Positions 24,585 to 33,749 of a DNA stretch of 53,086 nt are shown one piece after another; the stretch's first letter is position 1; each line of letters starts with the position of its first letter. The notes below the pieces were generated by a model, which saw only the letters and a list, made by a program, of their open reading frames with translations, was not told where the DNA came from and did no database searches. A program made the translations under genes and the position numbers. Source of the DNA: an uncultured Clostridia bacterium (GTDB lineage: Bacteria; Bacillota; Clostridia; Oscillospirales; Oscillospiraceae); contig CAMHEN010000002.1 of assembly GCA_946184165.1 (NCBI GenBank), positions 1 to 53,086 of the forward strand. The letters are read 5' to 3'.

Positions 24585-26117
24585 ATGTTCACCATCATGA
24601 GTCCTGCCGAGGCGGCGGCGCTGATTCCGGACGGGGCTGTCATCGGCCTGAACTCCTTCGTCGGCACGGCCAATCCCGAGAAGCTGCACGACGCCGTCAC
24701 GGAGCGCTTCCGGAAGACCGGGCATCCGCGGAACCTGACGCTGGTGTCCTCCGCTGGCTTCGGCCTTTTTGATCCCGAGAGAGGGGCTGAGAACTATATC
24801 CGCGAGGGGGCTGTCGGAAAAATCATCTGCGGCCACTACGGCGCCATGCCGAGCACAAAGAAACTCGTGCTGGAGGATCGCTTTGAGGCGTACAACCTGC
24901 CCCTCGGCCCCATGTCCCACGCCATGCGGGCCCAGGCCGGCGGGCACGACGGGTATTTTACGAAGCTCGGGCTCGGCCTCTTCGTGGACCCCCGGGTGGA
25001 GGGCCCGGGACTCAACCGTCTCTCAAAGGATGACACGCTTGTAAAGCTCGTGCAGATCGAGGGGGAGGAATACCTCCGCTACCGCCTGCCGGATTTTGAC
25101 GTCGCCCTCATCAAGGCCACGAGTGTCGACGCCAAGGGGAACATCTCCTTTGAACGGGAGTACAGCACCATCGACGCGCTCTCCATCGCCCAGATGACCA
25201 GACGCAACCACGGCAGGGTCATCGTGCAGGTGGACAGGGTGCGCTCGGATTTCAGCCGCCCGCGGGATATCATCATCCCCGCGGTGCTGGTGGACGTGGT
25301 GGTCGTCTGTGAGCCGGAGCGGGACAACGAGGCCTTCGGCACGCTGTCCGGCGATATCCACGTCCCGGCGACACATATGCAGTACTGGTACCGCCGCCTG
25401 GAGCAGGAGAACGCCAGAAGCGGGAAGATCCGTTCGGATTTCTCCGCCGACATCATCGGACGCCGGGCGGCAAGGGAGCTTCACCGGGGCGACGTCATCA
25501 ACGTCGGCATCGGCATCCCCGAGAAGGTCAGCAAATACGCCGCGGCGGAGGGCATTCTGCCGGAGCTCACCCTCTCCGTGGAGTCCGGCGGCACCGGCGG
25601 TCTCCCGGCGGGCGGGCTGGAGTTCGGCGCCATGATCGGCGCGGACGCGATCTGTGACATGTCCATGCAGTTCGATTTCTATGACGGCGGGGGACTGGAC
25701 TGCTGCTTCATGGGCGCGCTGGAAATGGACCGGCACGGCAATGTAAACGCCCACCGCGGCGTGGACCAGGTGTCCGGGATCGGCGGCTTCGGCAACATCA
25801 CTTCGGCGACACGCAACGTGATCTTCTGTCTTACGTTCAACACCAAGGGCCTGTACGTCACGGAGGAGAACGGCGCCGTCCGGATCGAGCGGGAGGGGAG
25901 CATCCCCAAGATCGTCGACAGCGTGCGGAGCATCAGCTTCTCCGGCCCCCGCGCGGTGCGGAACGGACAGCGCGTCCTCTATGTGACGGAGCGCTGTGTC
26001 TTCGCCCTGCAGAAGGAGGGCCTCACCCTTGTTGAGGTCTACCCCGGCGTGGACAAGCAGCGGGATATCCTGGACCGCCTCCCGTTCCCGGTGATAGACA
26101 AGACGGAATGCGTTTGA
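24585..26117 (+). CDS. Fused class I acyl-CoA:acetate CoA-transferase
   Basis: A 510-residue single-chain CoA-transferase with alpha and beta halves joined, as in propionate CoA-transferase (Pct) and YdiF (COG4670 group). The alpha half starts MFTIMSPAEAAALIPDGAVIG. The beta half begins near residue 285 with RRAARELHRGDVINVGIGIP. The covalent-catalysis glutamate lies in LSVESGGTGG around residue 331. Such enzymes move CoA between acetyl-, propionyl-, lactyl- or 3-keto-acyl groups, and in gut anaerobes serve short-chain fatty-acid formation (family knowledge). The substrate is not decided. The frame is open 29 codons further upstream, but that part overlaps the promoter. It is a single-gene unit ending at the stem-loops at 26131 and 26172. 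Confidence 0.9.
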   Translation: MFTIMSPAEAAALIPDGAVIGLNSFVGTANPEKLHDAVTERFRKTGHPRNLTLVSSAGFGLFDPERGAENYIREGAVGKIICGHYGAMPSTKKLVLEDRFEAYNLPLGPMSHAMRAQAGGHDGYFTKLGLGLFVDPRVEGPGLNRLSKDDTLVKLVQIEGEEYLRYRLPDFDVALIKATSVDAKGNISFEREYSTIDALSIAQMTRRNHGRVIVQVDRVRSDFSRPRDIIIPAVLVDVVVVCEPERDNEAFGTLSGDIHVPATHMQYWYRRLEQENARSGKIRSDFSADIIGRRAARELHRGDVINVGIGIPEKVSKYAAAEGILPELTLSVESGGTGGLPAGGLEFGAMIGADAICDMSMQFDFYDGGGLDCCFMGALEMDRHGNVNAHRGVDQVSGIGGFGNITSATRNVIFCLTFNTKGLYVTEENGAVRIEREGSIPKIVDSVRSISFSGPRAVRNGQRVLYVTERCVFALQKEGLTLVEVYPGVDKQRDILDRLPFPVIDKTECV

Positions 26118-26130
26118 CAAAAAGATAAGA

Positions 26131-26164
26131 CCGCAGGGGCCGATCTCCGGATCGGCCCCTGCGG
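26131..26164. repeat. GGGGCC-type palindromic repeat unit
   Basis: CCGCAGGGGCCGATC (26131-26145) and GATCGGCCCCTGCGG (26150-26164) are perfectly complementary around TCCG. Member of the dispersed family also found at 43, 5727, 5966 and 9865. Confidence 0.75.
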
Positions 26165-26171
26165 CCTTGTA

Positions 26172-26202
26172 AAAGAGGCTGTACACGCGGTACAGCCTCT
26201 TT
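26172..26202. terminator. Bidirectional terminator, CoA-transferase / VWA protein
   Basis: AAAGAGGCTGTAC (26172-26184) pairs perfectly with GTACAGCCTCTTT (26190-26202) around a 5-base loop. It lies 10 bases beyond the VWA gene stop and about 55 beyond the CoA-transferase stop. Confidence 0.8.
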
Positions 26203-26212
26203 CACTTGCGCA

Positions 26213-29200
26213 CTACTTTTTCTTCCGCTTGACGAGTACAACGATGATCACGATCAGGATGATCAGCACCAAAAGCGCGATGGCGAGGATGGTCCAGGTC
26301 ATGTCCTTTTCCACAAGCTGGACCGGGATATCGGTGCTGAGACCGTAGTCGTCGGTGGCCGTCACGGTGAAGTCCGCGCTGCCGAGACCGTCTACTTCGG
26401 CCTCAACCGTGGATTCCGTGAGCGTGACCGCGCCGCCGAGATCGTCAGAGACCGTGTATTCGAGCTCGCTGCCCTTCGGATCCTCGAAGAGTTCATCAAG
26501 CTCCGCCGTCCAGGTGCCATCCTGCAGAAGACCGGTCTTGATGGTGTCGATCACGGTATCTACCTTCGCGGTGGGGGCGGGGAAGACAAGCTCGAAGGGG
26601 AGCGCGGTGCTGAGACCCCGGCTGTCGGTGGCGCTGACGGTGAAGGCGGCGGATTCCTCCCCCTGGAGGCGGAGCTTCAGAACGCCGTCCTCAATGCGCG
26701 CCATACCGCCGAGATCGTCGGACAGGGCGTACGTGAGACCGTCCCCCGCGGGATCGTCAAACACGTCGGAGAGCGTGAGCTCCCAGCCCTCCTCGGTAAA
26801 GCGGCCGTACTGCAGCGGGTCTGTGAGAAGCGCGGTTTTGACACCGGGCATCGTGACGGCAAAGTCGAAGGGGATCTTCGCGCTCATGCCGTGCTCGTCG
26901 GTGGCGGTGACGGTGAAGGCGGCCTTCCCGTCCGCCGCGCCGAGATCCACATGCAGCACGCTCTCCTCCAGTGTGAGCGCGGCGGCGGAGCCGGGCAGAT
27001 CCTCTGTCACGCTGTAGCTGAGCGCTGTGCCCTTGGAGTCTTCAAAGAGTTCGGAGAGATCGGCGGTCCAGATGTTGTTTTCCACCGTGCCGAAGGCGGT
27101 GATGTCGGAGACGGTCTGCATCTTCGCCTCGGGGAGGGTGTAGGCGATGTCAAAGGGGAGCGTGGAGCTGAGACCCCGGCTGTCGGTGGCGGTCACGGTA
27201 AAGGCGGCAGCCCCGCCGAGCTTTTCAAGATCGGCGCTCAACACACTGTCGTTCACGCTGACCGCGCCGCCGAAATCGTCGGAGAGGGAATAGGCGAGAC
27301 CCTCGCCGGTGCTGTCCTCAAAGAGGGGCTCGAGATCGACGGACCAGACATTGTCCGTGATGCTGCCGCTGGCGAGAATGTCGGAGACGTTCTCCGTCTT
27401 CGCCGCGGGGAGGGTGAAGCTGAGATCAAAGGGGAGGGTGGAGCTGAGACCCCGGCTGTCCACGGCGGTGACGTCAAAGGAAGCCTTTCCGCCGAGCGCC
27501 GCGAGATCAACGCCCAGCACGCTGTCTTCTATGGAGACATTGCCGCCGAGATCGTCGGAGAGCGTGTACTGAAGGCCGTTGCCGGCGGGATCGTCAAAGA
27601 GCGTGTTGAGGTCGACAGACCACACGTTGCCCATGACCTCACCGAGATCCGCGATCTCGGAGATACGCGCCTGCTTCGCCTCCGGCATGGCGACGGAGAG
27701 GGCAAAGGGGATCTCGGCGCTCAGACCGTGGGCGTCCGCGGCGGTGACGGTGAAGTCCGCGCTTCCGCCGAGTTTCGCAAGATCGGCGCTGAGTATATCG
27801 CCGTCAATGCCGACCGCGCCGCCGAAATCGTCGGACAGGCCGTAGCGGAGACCGAGACCCGCGGGATCGTCAAAGAGGGTGCCGAGGTCAACGGACCAGA
27901 CGTTATCCCGGATGCTGCCGTGATTCATCACGTCCGAGACGGAAGAGAGCCTGGCGCCCGGAAGCTCTGCCCTGAGATCAAAGGGGACCTCAACGGAGAG
28001 ACCGTAGCTGTCGGTCGCGGTAACGGTGAAGCTGGCATTGCCGCCGAGCTTTGCAAGGTCCGCGCTGAGAACGCCGTTCTCGATCGCGACCGCGCCGCCG
28101 AAGCTGTCGGACAGCGCATAGGAGAGGCCGGTGCCCTTGGGGTCCTCAAACAGCTCCTGCAGATCCAGGGACCAGACGTTGTTCTGAATGCTGCCGCAGG
28201 CGAAGAGATCGGACATGGCCTCAAGCTTTGCCGTGGGGGGCGGGACCAGGACAGTCATCTTGAGCGTGTTGGAGCGGACCTCGATCCCCGTCAGGCGGAC
28301 AGAGGCGGTGGCGGCATACTCGCCGCCGTTTTCAAAGGTGAAGTCACAGCCGAAGACCCCGTCGCGCATGTCCATGGGGATCATCTCCGTCTCCCCGGAG
28401 GAGAGATTTTTGACCGCGAGATCCACTGTGATGGTGCCGAGATTCTCTTCGCTCAGGGGCGCTTCAAAATCCGTGACGACGGTCTCAAAGTGCACGGGCT
28501 TCAAAACCTCGCAGTCCTCGCCGGCACTCTCACGGGTGAGCATGGCGCTCACGGAGGAGTTGTAGATGAGGCACACGTCGATGGAGTCGCCCGGCTCGCC
28601 CCGGAGATTGACGGTCCAGTCTCCGGCCGCGGGCGCCGGGATCTTCACAAGCAGAAAGCGCGAGGTCTGCAGCTCATGTTCCAGCGTGTCGTAATCGCTG
28701 CCGTCGGGCTGTGTGATGCGGATATCCCCGCTCTCCACAAGGGCGCCGTTCTGGGGCTCCCGGCGCTCTACCACGATGTTGACCTCCTCCACGCCGAAGG
28801 CGGGAACGAGAAAGCCGGTCTCTGCCGCGCCCTCTTCGGAGAAGAGGACCTTATGGGCGCCGGTGTACTCGGTCTTGTTGATGATGGAATAGAAGCGGCT
28901 GAAGGTGGCGGTCAGATCCTCGGGCTTGGAGACGATCTCAAATTCGCCGTCGGTCCCGTCGGTATAGCGGCGCAGCTCCTCCTCCCCCGCGGCGGCCCTG
29001 CCGTCAACGTCGAGGAGGATGCCGTGGATGGTAATGCCGTCCTCCCGGGCAGCTTCCAGCGCTCTTTTGCCGGCGTCACGGGAGCTTTCCATCCGGATCC
29101 AGCGGTTTTCCGGCGGGAAGTCCGTCATCCCGTCCGTGAGCAGAAGGATCTCACAGGGCAGGCCGTTCTCCTCCTGCATGCCGTGCAGGATCTCGGTCGC

Positions 29201-29593
29201 CCGCAGCACGGCCCCGCCGATGTCGGTGTCGTAGCTCGTGCCGAGCGCCTCCACCTCGCTCACGAGGGTGCGCTTGTCCTCCATACTGTTCATGGGCCTG
29301 AGCCCCGAATCAAGGCGGATCCGGTCGTCAAAAACGACCGTGCCGACATTGTTTCCGGTCTCCGTCAGAAGCCCGAGAAACAGCTTCATCGCGTCATAGC
29401 GCAGACCATCCGGGTCGGTGCCGATGCCCCGCTCATCCCGCAGGCTTCCGCTCTTGTCAATGACCATCACGACATTATAGCGGTTTGCCACGGAGCTGTT
29501 CTCCTCGGCGCTGGCTGCGGGCCAGGACGCCATAAGCGTGAACGAAAACGCAAGTGCGAGTACGAGAGAGAGTATTCTGTAGCCTGTTTTCAT
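26213..29593 (-). CDS. Membrane-anchored VWA protein with seven repeat domains
   Basis: A 1126-residue cell-surface protein. Residues 1-29 are a signal peptide. A von Willebrand A domain follows at about 38-240, with the metal-site motif DKSGS near residue 46, a TDGMTDFP segment and the conserved hydrophobic strands. An all-beta stretch reaches residue 450. Seven repeats of about 92 residues fill 452-1096. Each has the pattern NVWSVDLxxLFxDPxG, then LSDDFGGAV, then FTVTATDSxGLSxxxPF, resembling cadherin-like or Ig-like bacterial modules. The end is one transmembrane helix (TWTILAIALLVLIILIVIIV) and a KRKKK stop-transfer tail. No sortase motif. ATG 29593 gives the signal; its AAAGGAGG site is 13 bases away, longer than usual. 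Function unknown; adhesion or sensing is plausible. Confidence 0.9.
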   Translation of the reverse strand: MKTGYRILSLVLALAFSFTLMASWPAASAEENSSVANRYNVVMVIDKSGSLRDERGIGTDPDGLRYDAMKLFLGLLTETGNNVGTVVFDDRIRLDSGLRPMNSMEDKRTLVSEVEALGTSYDTDIGGAVLRATEILHGMQEENGLPCEILLLTDGMTDFPPENRWIRMESSRDAGKRALEAAREDGITIHGILLDVDGRAAAGEEELRRYTDGTDGEFEIVSKPEDLTATFSRFYSIINKTEYTGAHKVLFSEEGAAETGFLVPAFGVEEVNIVVERREPQNGALVESGDIRITQPDGSDYDTLEHELQTSRFLLVKIPAPAAGDWTVNLRGEPGDSIDVCLIYNSSVSAMLTRESAGEDCEVLKPVHFETVVTDFEAPLSEENLGTITVDLAVKNLSSGETEMIPMDMRDGVFGCDFTFENGGEYAATASVRLTGIEVRSNTLKMTVLVPPPTAKLEAMSDLFACGSIQNNVWSLDLQELFEDPKGTGLSYALSDSFGGAVAIENGVLSADLAKLGGNASFTVTATDSYGLSVEVPFDLRAELPGARLSSVSDVMNHGSIRDNVWSVDLGTLFDDPAGLGLRYGLSDDFGGAVGIDGDILSADLAKLGGSADFTVTAADAHGLSAEIPFALSVAMPEAKQARISEIADLGEVMGNVWSVDLNTLFDDPAGNGLQYTLSDDLGGNVSIEDSVLGVDLAALGGKASFDVTAVDSRGLSSTLPFDLSFTLPAAKTENVSDILASGSITDNVWSVDLEPLFEDSTGEGLAYSLSDDFGGAVSVNDSVLSADLEKLGGAAAFTVTATDSRGLSSTLPFDIAYTLPEAKMQTVSDITAFGTVENNIWTADLSELFEDSKGTALSYSVTEDLPGSAAALTLEESVLHVDLGAADGKAAFTVTATDEHGMSAKIPFDFAVTMPGVKTALLTDPLQYGRFTEEGWELTLSDVFDDPAGDGLTYALSDDLGGMARIEDGVLKLRLQGEESAAFTVSATDSRGLSTALPFELVFPAPTAKVDTVIDTIKTGLLQDGTWTAELDELFEDPKGSELEYTVSDDLGGAVTLTESTVEAEVDGLGSADFTVTATDDYGLSTDIPVQLVEKDMTWTILAIALLVLIILIVIIVVLVKRKKK
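26306..28237 (-). repeat. Seven ~276-bp tandem coding repeats
   Basis: DNA coding for the seven ~92-residue repeats of the VWA protein. The units share strings such as CCGCCGAAATCGTCGGA and CTGTCGGTGGCGGT on the plus strand. Units 2-4 are most alike, and units 5-7 are more diverged. Confidence 0.8.
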
Positions 29594-29659
29594 CTTTAAC
29601 CGGCTGCCTCCTTTGATACCTGAACAATCGAAATAATCAGGCACAATTATCCACTCTTG

Positions 29660-29688
29660 ATTTTATTGTCCCCCGGGATGTTTGTCAA
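29660..29688 (-). promoter_or_regulatory. SigA promoter of the VWA-protein gene
   Basis: On the minus strand TTGACA, 17-bp spacer, TAAAAT, about 65 bases before ATG 29593. It lies just beyond the lacZ stop codon, so the gene is independent of lacZ. Confidence 0.75.
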
Positions 29689-29710
29689 GTCGATTGTTTG
29701 GGAAAAAGAG

Positions 29711-32700
29711 TTAAATCCCCCGGAACGCAAAGCGAAGCTCCAGATCCCGATCCGCGGGGAGCAGGTACTCCGGATGCGTCTTCGCGCCCCAGCTGTCGTC
29801 CCCGCCGACACCCATCTGCCCGAGCGCCGCGCGCACGACCGTATAGTGGGCCTCCGGCAGCTCGTAGGCGTGAGCGGCGTTTTCCAGCTCGTGCGGGGTC
29901 CAGGGGAGGGCGCTGAAGCTCAGCTCGTCCCCGGTGAAGAGCATCCCGCGCCCCCGCAGATCCACGACCTTTGCCCAGCGCACGCCGCATTTGTTCCCGC
30001 ACTCCTGGGGCACCAGGTAGCGGGCAAGGTTTTCCCGCACACTCTTCTCATAGATGCCGAGCCTTGCGCCGCGCTGCCGGTCGGCATAGCTCTCCTCCGG
30101 CCCAAGCCCGTACCAGATCACCCGCTCATAGTCCGCGCTGAGCTTGAACATCACGCCGAACTCCGGCATATCGCCGAGACCCTCCGTCGCCTTGTAGCTG
30201 AGCGTCGTCTCCACCGTGCCGTCTCCGAAGACCTCGTAGCCGAGACGGCAGCCGCTCACGGGCGATGTCGGGAGGAGATAGTCAAAGGTCACGCGGACGC
30301 TGTGCTCCCGCACTTCCACCTCTGGGTAGAGCGGGGCCTGGGGGCCGACGCCGAGGGCGTAGAGACTTGCGATCTTCCACTGGGCATAGCGCTGGGGCAT
30401 GCCGTTTCCCCGGTCGTTGTCCGTCGGGGCGCGCCAGAAATTCGGCATGGGGATCTGCTCGATCATCTCCCGGCCGTCGTATACATAGGAGGTGAGTCCT
30501 CCCCGCGCGGCGGAAAACTGGACCGAGAAGTTCTTCCCGTGCACGCCGAGATTCCACTTGCCGCGCACCACGCGCAGGGGCTCCCGGGAGACGTGCGCGG
30601 CGGGAGCACGCTTGAAGACCTTCTGTCCGAAGGCGACCTCGTGCCCGGCCTTTGCCCAGAGGGCATCCTCCCGCAGGCGGAAGGAGAGCGTCAGCGCAAA
30701 CTCCGGCAGCGCCCGGCCGAGACTGCCTGCGGCCTCCTCCAGAAGGCGCATCTTCTCAAAGACCTCTGCGGGCAGCTCAAAGCGCTTTTCGGAGAGGGGA
30801 AGCACCGGGAGAGACAGGGACGTCTCCCAACAGAGCTCTCCGTCCTTCTGCAGCAGAAGCAGGGCGGCATATGCGTCGGTGTTCGTGAAGAGGTTTTTGT
30901 TCTGCACCGTGAAGCCTGTGTCGTCAAAGCTGACGGAGATATTCTGATAGTTGAATTTGACCTCCTGCATCTTGGGGGAGGGGCTGCGGTCCCCGCCGTA
31001 GACGATGCCGTTGCCGCTGAAATTGCCGTCGGTCGGCCGCTCGCCGCAGTCGCCGCCGTAGGCCTGGAACCAGCGGCCGAAGCGGTCTTTTTTATAGAGG
31101 GACTGGTCCGCGTAGTCCCAGAGGAAGCCGCCCTGATACCGGGGCTCCCGGTCGGAGAGCTCCGTGTATTTGTGCATCGCGCCGCAGGAGTTGCCCATGG
31201 CGTGGCTGTACTCGCAGAGAATGAAGGGCTTTTCCGGGTTTTCGGCAAGGAAGCGCTCCACCTCGGCGGCGGGGGTGTACATCTGGCTCTCCATATCGCT
31301 CGTGTCGGGATAGCTGCGGTCATGGAAAATGCCCTCATAGTGGACAAGGCGGTGCGGGTCGAGCCGGCGGAAGAGCTCGCTCATCTCGTGGATGACGCTG
31401 CCGCCGAAGCTCTCGTTGCCGCAGGACCAGATGAGCACGCAGGGGTGGTTCTTGTCCCGCTGGTAAATGCTGTTCACCCGGTCCAGGAGCAGCGGGGCAA
31501 ACTCCGCCCGATCCTTCGGGATCAGGTAGTCGGGCCCCGCCTGCTGCCGGTACAGGGCGTCCCAGCTCCCGTGGGTCTCCATGTTGTTCTCGTCCAGCAC
31601 ATAGAGGCCGTATTCGTCGCAGAGGGCGTAAAGGGCGGACTGGTTGGGATAATGGCTCGTGCGGATGGCGTTGATGTTGTTCCGCTTCATGGTGACGATG
31701 TCGCGCAGCAGTTCCTCCCGGTCGGGCACGCGGCCCTGCCTGGAGCTGAAGTCGTGGCGGTTCACGCCCTTGAAGACGATGCGCTTCCCGTTTAGGAGCA
31801 TGAGCCCGTCCCTGAGCTCGAAGCGCCGGAAGCCGAGGCGCTGGCAGAGCACGCCGGCGAGCTGACCCTCGCCGTCACAGACCTCGATCATGAGCTCATA
31901 GAGCTTCGGCCTCTCGGCGCTCCAGAGGGCGGGGGCGGGGACCGCAAGCTCCGCCGCGGCCTCCCCGTCGTCAAAGAAGCTCTCGCCCTTCGCGATGACC
32001 CGGCCGCCGTCGGAGAGCGTGAGGCGCAGCGAGCCCGTTCCCTTCGTGAGGGCGGAGATCTCCACCGTGCCAAAGCCCAGATCCTCCGATAGAAGCGGCG
32101 TCACCGCGAGATCGCGCACCGCCGTCTCCGGCACGAGACAGAGCCAAACACTGCGGAAGATGCCAGAGAAGAGGTAAAAGTCCTGATCCTCAAACCAGCT
32201 CCCCGGCGTCCACTTGAATACCCGCAGGGCGAGACGGTTTTCCCCCGCGCGCAGCAGCCCGCTCAGATCAAAGGCGGCGGGGGAGAAGCTGTCCTCGCTG
32301 TAGCCCGCATACCGCCCGTTGAGCCAAAGGGCAAAGCCGCTCTCCACGCCCTCGAAGAGGATATGCACCTCGCCCCCCTGAAAACGCGCGGGGAGGGAAA
32401 AATCCAGCACATAGTCCCCCACCGGGTTGAAGGCCGTGGGCACCTCCCCGGGCCGCAGCTCCTCGCTCGCGTCCCAGGGGTACTGGATGTTCACATAGGC
32501 GGGTCTGTCGTAGCCCTCCATCTGGATGTGCGCCGGGACATGGATGAAATCCCAGCCGCTCACGTCGAAATCCTCCCGCCAGAAGCCCTCGGGCGCGGCG
32601 GAGGGCTTGGATGCGTAATGAAAGCGCCAGGCCCCGTCGAGAGGAAAGCGCAGGCTCGATTCTCCGGCGGCGAGCTCCGCGCGGGAGGCGAAGGTCACGT

Positions 32701-32779
32701 GGTCAGAGCAGGCCGGCAGCCGCTTGTCCGCAAAGACGGCGGGATTTTTCACGATCTTATCAAAGCTGTATTCTCTCAT
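29711..32779 (-). CDS. lacZ: GH2 beta-galactosidase
   Basis: A 1022-residue glycoside hydrolase family 2 enzyme of the long LacZ type, about the length of the E. coli protein. The acid/base glutamate is Glu456 in WSCGNES and the nucleophile is Glu523 in ILCEYSHAMGN. The sugar-binding N-terminal domain, the KGVNRHDF and RTSHYPN barrel motifs and the C-terminal beta-galactosidase small-chain domain (from about residue 760) are all present. It has no signal peptide, so it acts inside the cell on imported galactosides. The ATG has GAGGAG six bases upstream; the frame is open upstream but non-coding. It diverges from gntR-eda-kdgK and has no permease beside it. Confidence 0.95.
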   Translation of the reverse strand: MREYSFDKIVKNPAVFADKRLPACSDHVTFASRAELAAGESSLRFPLDGAWRFHYASKPSAAPEGFWREDFDVSGWDFIHVPAHIQMEGYDRPAYVNIQYPWDASEELRPGEVPTAFNPVGDYVLDFSLPARFQGGEVHILFEGVESGFALWLNGRYAGYSEDSFSPAAFDLSGLLRAGENRLALRVFKWTPGSWFEDQDFYLFSGIFRSVWLCLVPETAVRDLAVTPLLSEDLGFGTVEISALTKGTGSLRLTLSDGGRVIAKGESFFDDGEAAAELAVPAPALWSAERPKLYELMIEVCDGEGQLAGVLCQRLGFRRFELRDGLMLLNGKRIVFKGVNRHDFSSRQGRVPDREELLRDIVTMKRNNINAIRTSHYPNQSALYALCDEYGLYVLDENNMETHGSWDALYRQQAGPDYLIPKDRAEFAPLLLDRVNSIYQRDKNHPCVLIWSCGNESFGGSVIHEMSELFRRLDPHRLVHYEGIFHDRSYPDTSDMESQMYTPAAEVERFLAENPEKPFILCEYSHAMGNSCGAMHKYTELSDREPRYQGGFLWDYADQSLYKKDRFGRWFQAYGGDCGERPTDGNFSGNGIVYGGDRSPSPKMQEVKFNYQNISVSFDDTGFTVQNKNLFTNTDAYAALLLLQKDGELCWETSLSLPVLPLSEKRFELPAEVFEKMRLLEEAAGSLGRALPEFALTLSFRLREDALWAKAGHEVAFGQKVFKRAPAAHVSREPLRVVRGKWNLGVHGKNFSVQFSAARGGLTSYVYDGREMIEQIPMPNFWRAPTDNDRGNGMPQRYAQWKIASLYALGVGPQAPLYPEVEVREHSVRVTFDYLLPTSPVSGCRLGYEVFGDGTVETTLSYKATEGLGDMPEFGVMFKLSADYERVIWYGLGPEESYADRQRGARLGIYEKSVRENLARYLVPQECGNKCGVRWAKVVDLRGRGMLFTGDELSFSALPWTPHELENAAHAYELPEAHYTVVRAALGQMGVGGDDSWGAKTHPEYLLPADRDLELRFAFRGI

Positions 32780-32796
32780 CTTTCTCTCCTCAAAAA

Positions 32797-32816
32797 GCCG
32801 GCGTGTACATACCGGC
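32797..32816. promoter_or_regulatory. Candidate operator in the lacZ leader
   Basis: A 20-bp dyad GCCGGcgTGTACAtaCCGGC, symmetrical at 16 of 20 positions, lies about 20-40 bases downstream of the expected lacZ start of transcription and before the ribosome site. It could bind a repressor, perhaps the GntR protein encoded next door, or form an RNA hairpin. Confidence 0.4.
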
Positions 32817-32841
32817 GTAGCAGTTTGAAAGCGCCGGGACC

Positions 32842-32870
32842 AGTATAGCGGAAAAACGCCGCGCCCACAA
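32842..32870 (-). promoter_or_regulatory. SigA promoter of lacZ
   Basis: On the minus strand TTGTGG, 17-bp spacer, TATACT, about 65 bases before the lacZ ATG. Confidence 0.7.
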
Positions 32871-32938
32871 GCGCCATCTTCATTTTGCGCCGCAGCTGAT
32901 CTCCGCGCGCGGCAGAGCCGGTCGGGCGGGAATTCCAC

Positions 32939-32967
32939 TTGAAACGGGACCGTAAACATGCTAAGAT
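32939..32967 (+). promoter_or_regulatory. SigA promoter of gntR-eda-kdgK
   Basis: TTGAAA, 17-bp spacer, TAAGAT, 41 bases before ATG 33009. It stands divergent from the lacZ promoter with 68 bases between the -35 boxes. Confidence 0.75.
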
Positions 32968-33008
32968 CATAATAAAAGAAGGAACAGATCGCATCTTTGG
33001 GAGAAGCT

Positions 33009-33746
33009 ATGAGACCTGACAAAAAAGCCGCCCCCTCCGTAAGGGAGGAGTTTGTGCGGGCCATTGAAAACAGAATCCTGTCCGGGGAACTGAAGATCGG
33101 CGACAGGCTCCCGCCGGCGCGGGAGCTCTGCGCGCTGATGGGCGTGAGCCTGACCTCTGTGAGTACCGGCATCACCGAGCTTGCCAACAAGGGCTTTCTG
33201 GAGGTGAAGCCCCGCCACGGCGTCTATGTGAAAGACTACCGGAAGGAGGCGACGCCCGAGACTTTTTTTGCGATCCTGCGCTATAACGGCGGGAATCTGA
33301 ACGCCCATGAGATCCGCTCCTTCACCGAGACCCGCATCGCCGCCGACCCCCTGGTGGCAAGTCTTGCGGCGGAGCGGGCGACGGACGCCCAGCTCGCGGA
33401 GCTCTCCGTGCTCGCGGCGCGCTTTGCCGCCTGCGGGGAGATCGGTGACGCCTGCGAGGCCGTCACGGCTCTCTGCTATCGCCTCTATGAGCTCAGCGAC
33501 AACTCCATCCTCACCATGATGTACAAGACCACCATGGAGGCCCAGAAGGGCATGTATGCCATGTACTTCCGGAAAAACGGCATGCAGTACGCGAAGGAGA
33601 CCATGAGCGCTGTGGCAGCCGCCCTTGCCTCGCGGGACCCGGAGACGGCGGGGGCGCTGCTGCTCGCCTCCATGCAGAGCGTGATCTCCGGCCCCACATC
33701 CCTGATCCCGCAGCGGCTCCGCCCTGCCAAAACGAAAGGAGCATGA
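33009..33746 (+). CDS. GntR/FadR-family transcription regulator
   Basis: A 245-residue DNA-binding protein. The winged helix-turn-helix lies at residues 12-75 (VRAIENRILSGELKIGDRLP, then LCALMGVSLTSVSTGI), and an all-helical FCD effector domain follows (HEIRSFTETRIAADPL onward). FCD-domain regulators usually bind organic acids such as gluconate, galactonate, glucuronate or KDG (family knowledge). Being first in the operon with eda and kdgK, it most likely controls KDG metabolism and perhaps the divergent lacZ. The ATG at 33009 has GGGAG; a TTG at 32997 is also in frame. Three bases separate its stop from eda. Confidence 0.9.
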   Translation: MRPDKKAAPSVREEFVRAIENRILSGELKIGDRLPPARELCALMGVSLTSVSTGITELANKGFLEVKPRHGVYVKDYRKEATPETFFAILRYNGGNLNAHEIRSFTETRIAADPLVASLAAERATDAQLAELSVLAARFAACGEIGDACEAVTALCYRLYELSDNSILTMMYKTTMEAQKGMYAMYFRKNGMQYAKETMSAVAAALASRDPETAGALLLASMQSVISGPTSLIPQRLRPAKTKGA

Positions 33747-33749
33747 ATC

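Noticed and set aside
26891-29599. 902-codon open frame on the plus strand, and similar long frames at 6697-8844, 29657-31795
   Set aside because: Antisense to the VWA, BspA-like and lacZ genes. They have no recognisable domains, read as charged low-complexity strings, and arise from the GC-rich codon bias.
29711-33190. Longer lacZ start at 33190
   Set aside because: The extra N-terminus overlaps the divergent regulator and both promoters; ATG 32779 has GAGGAG and gives the family length.
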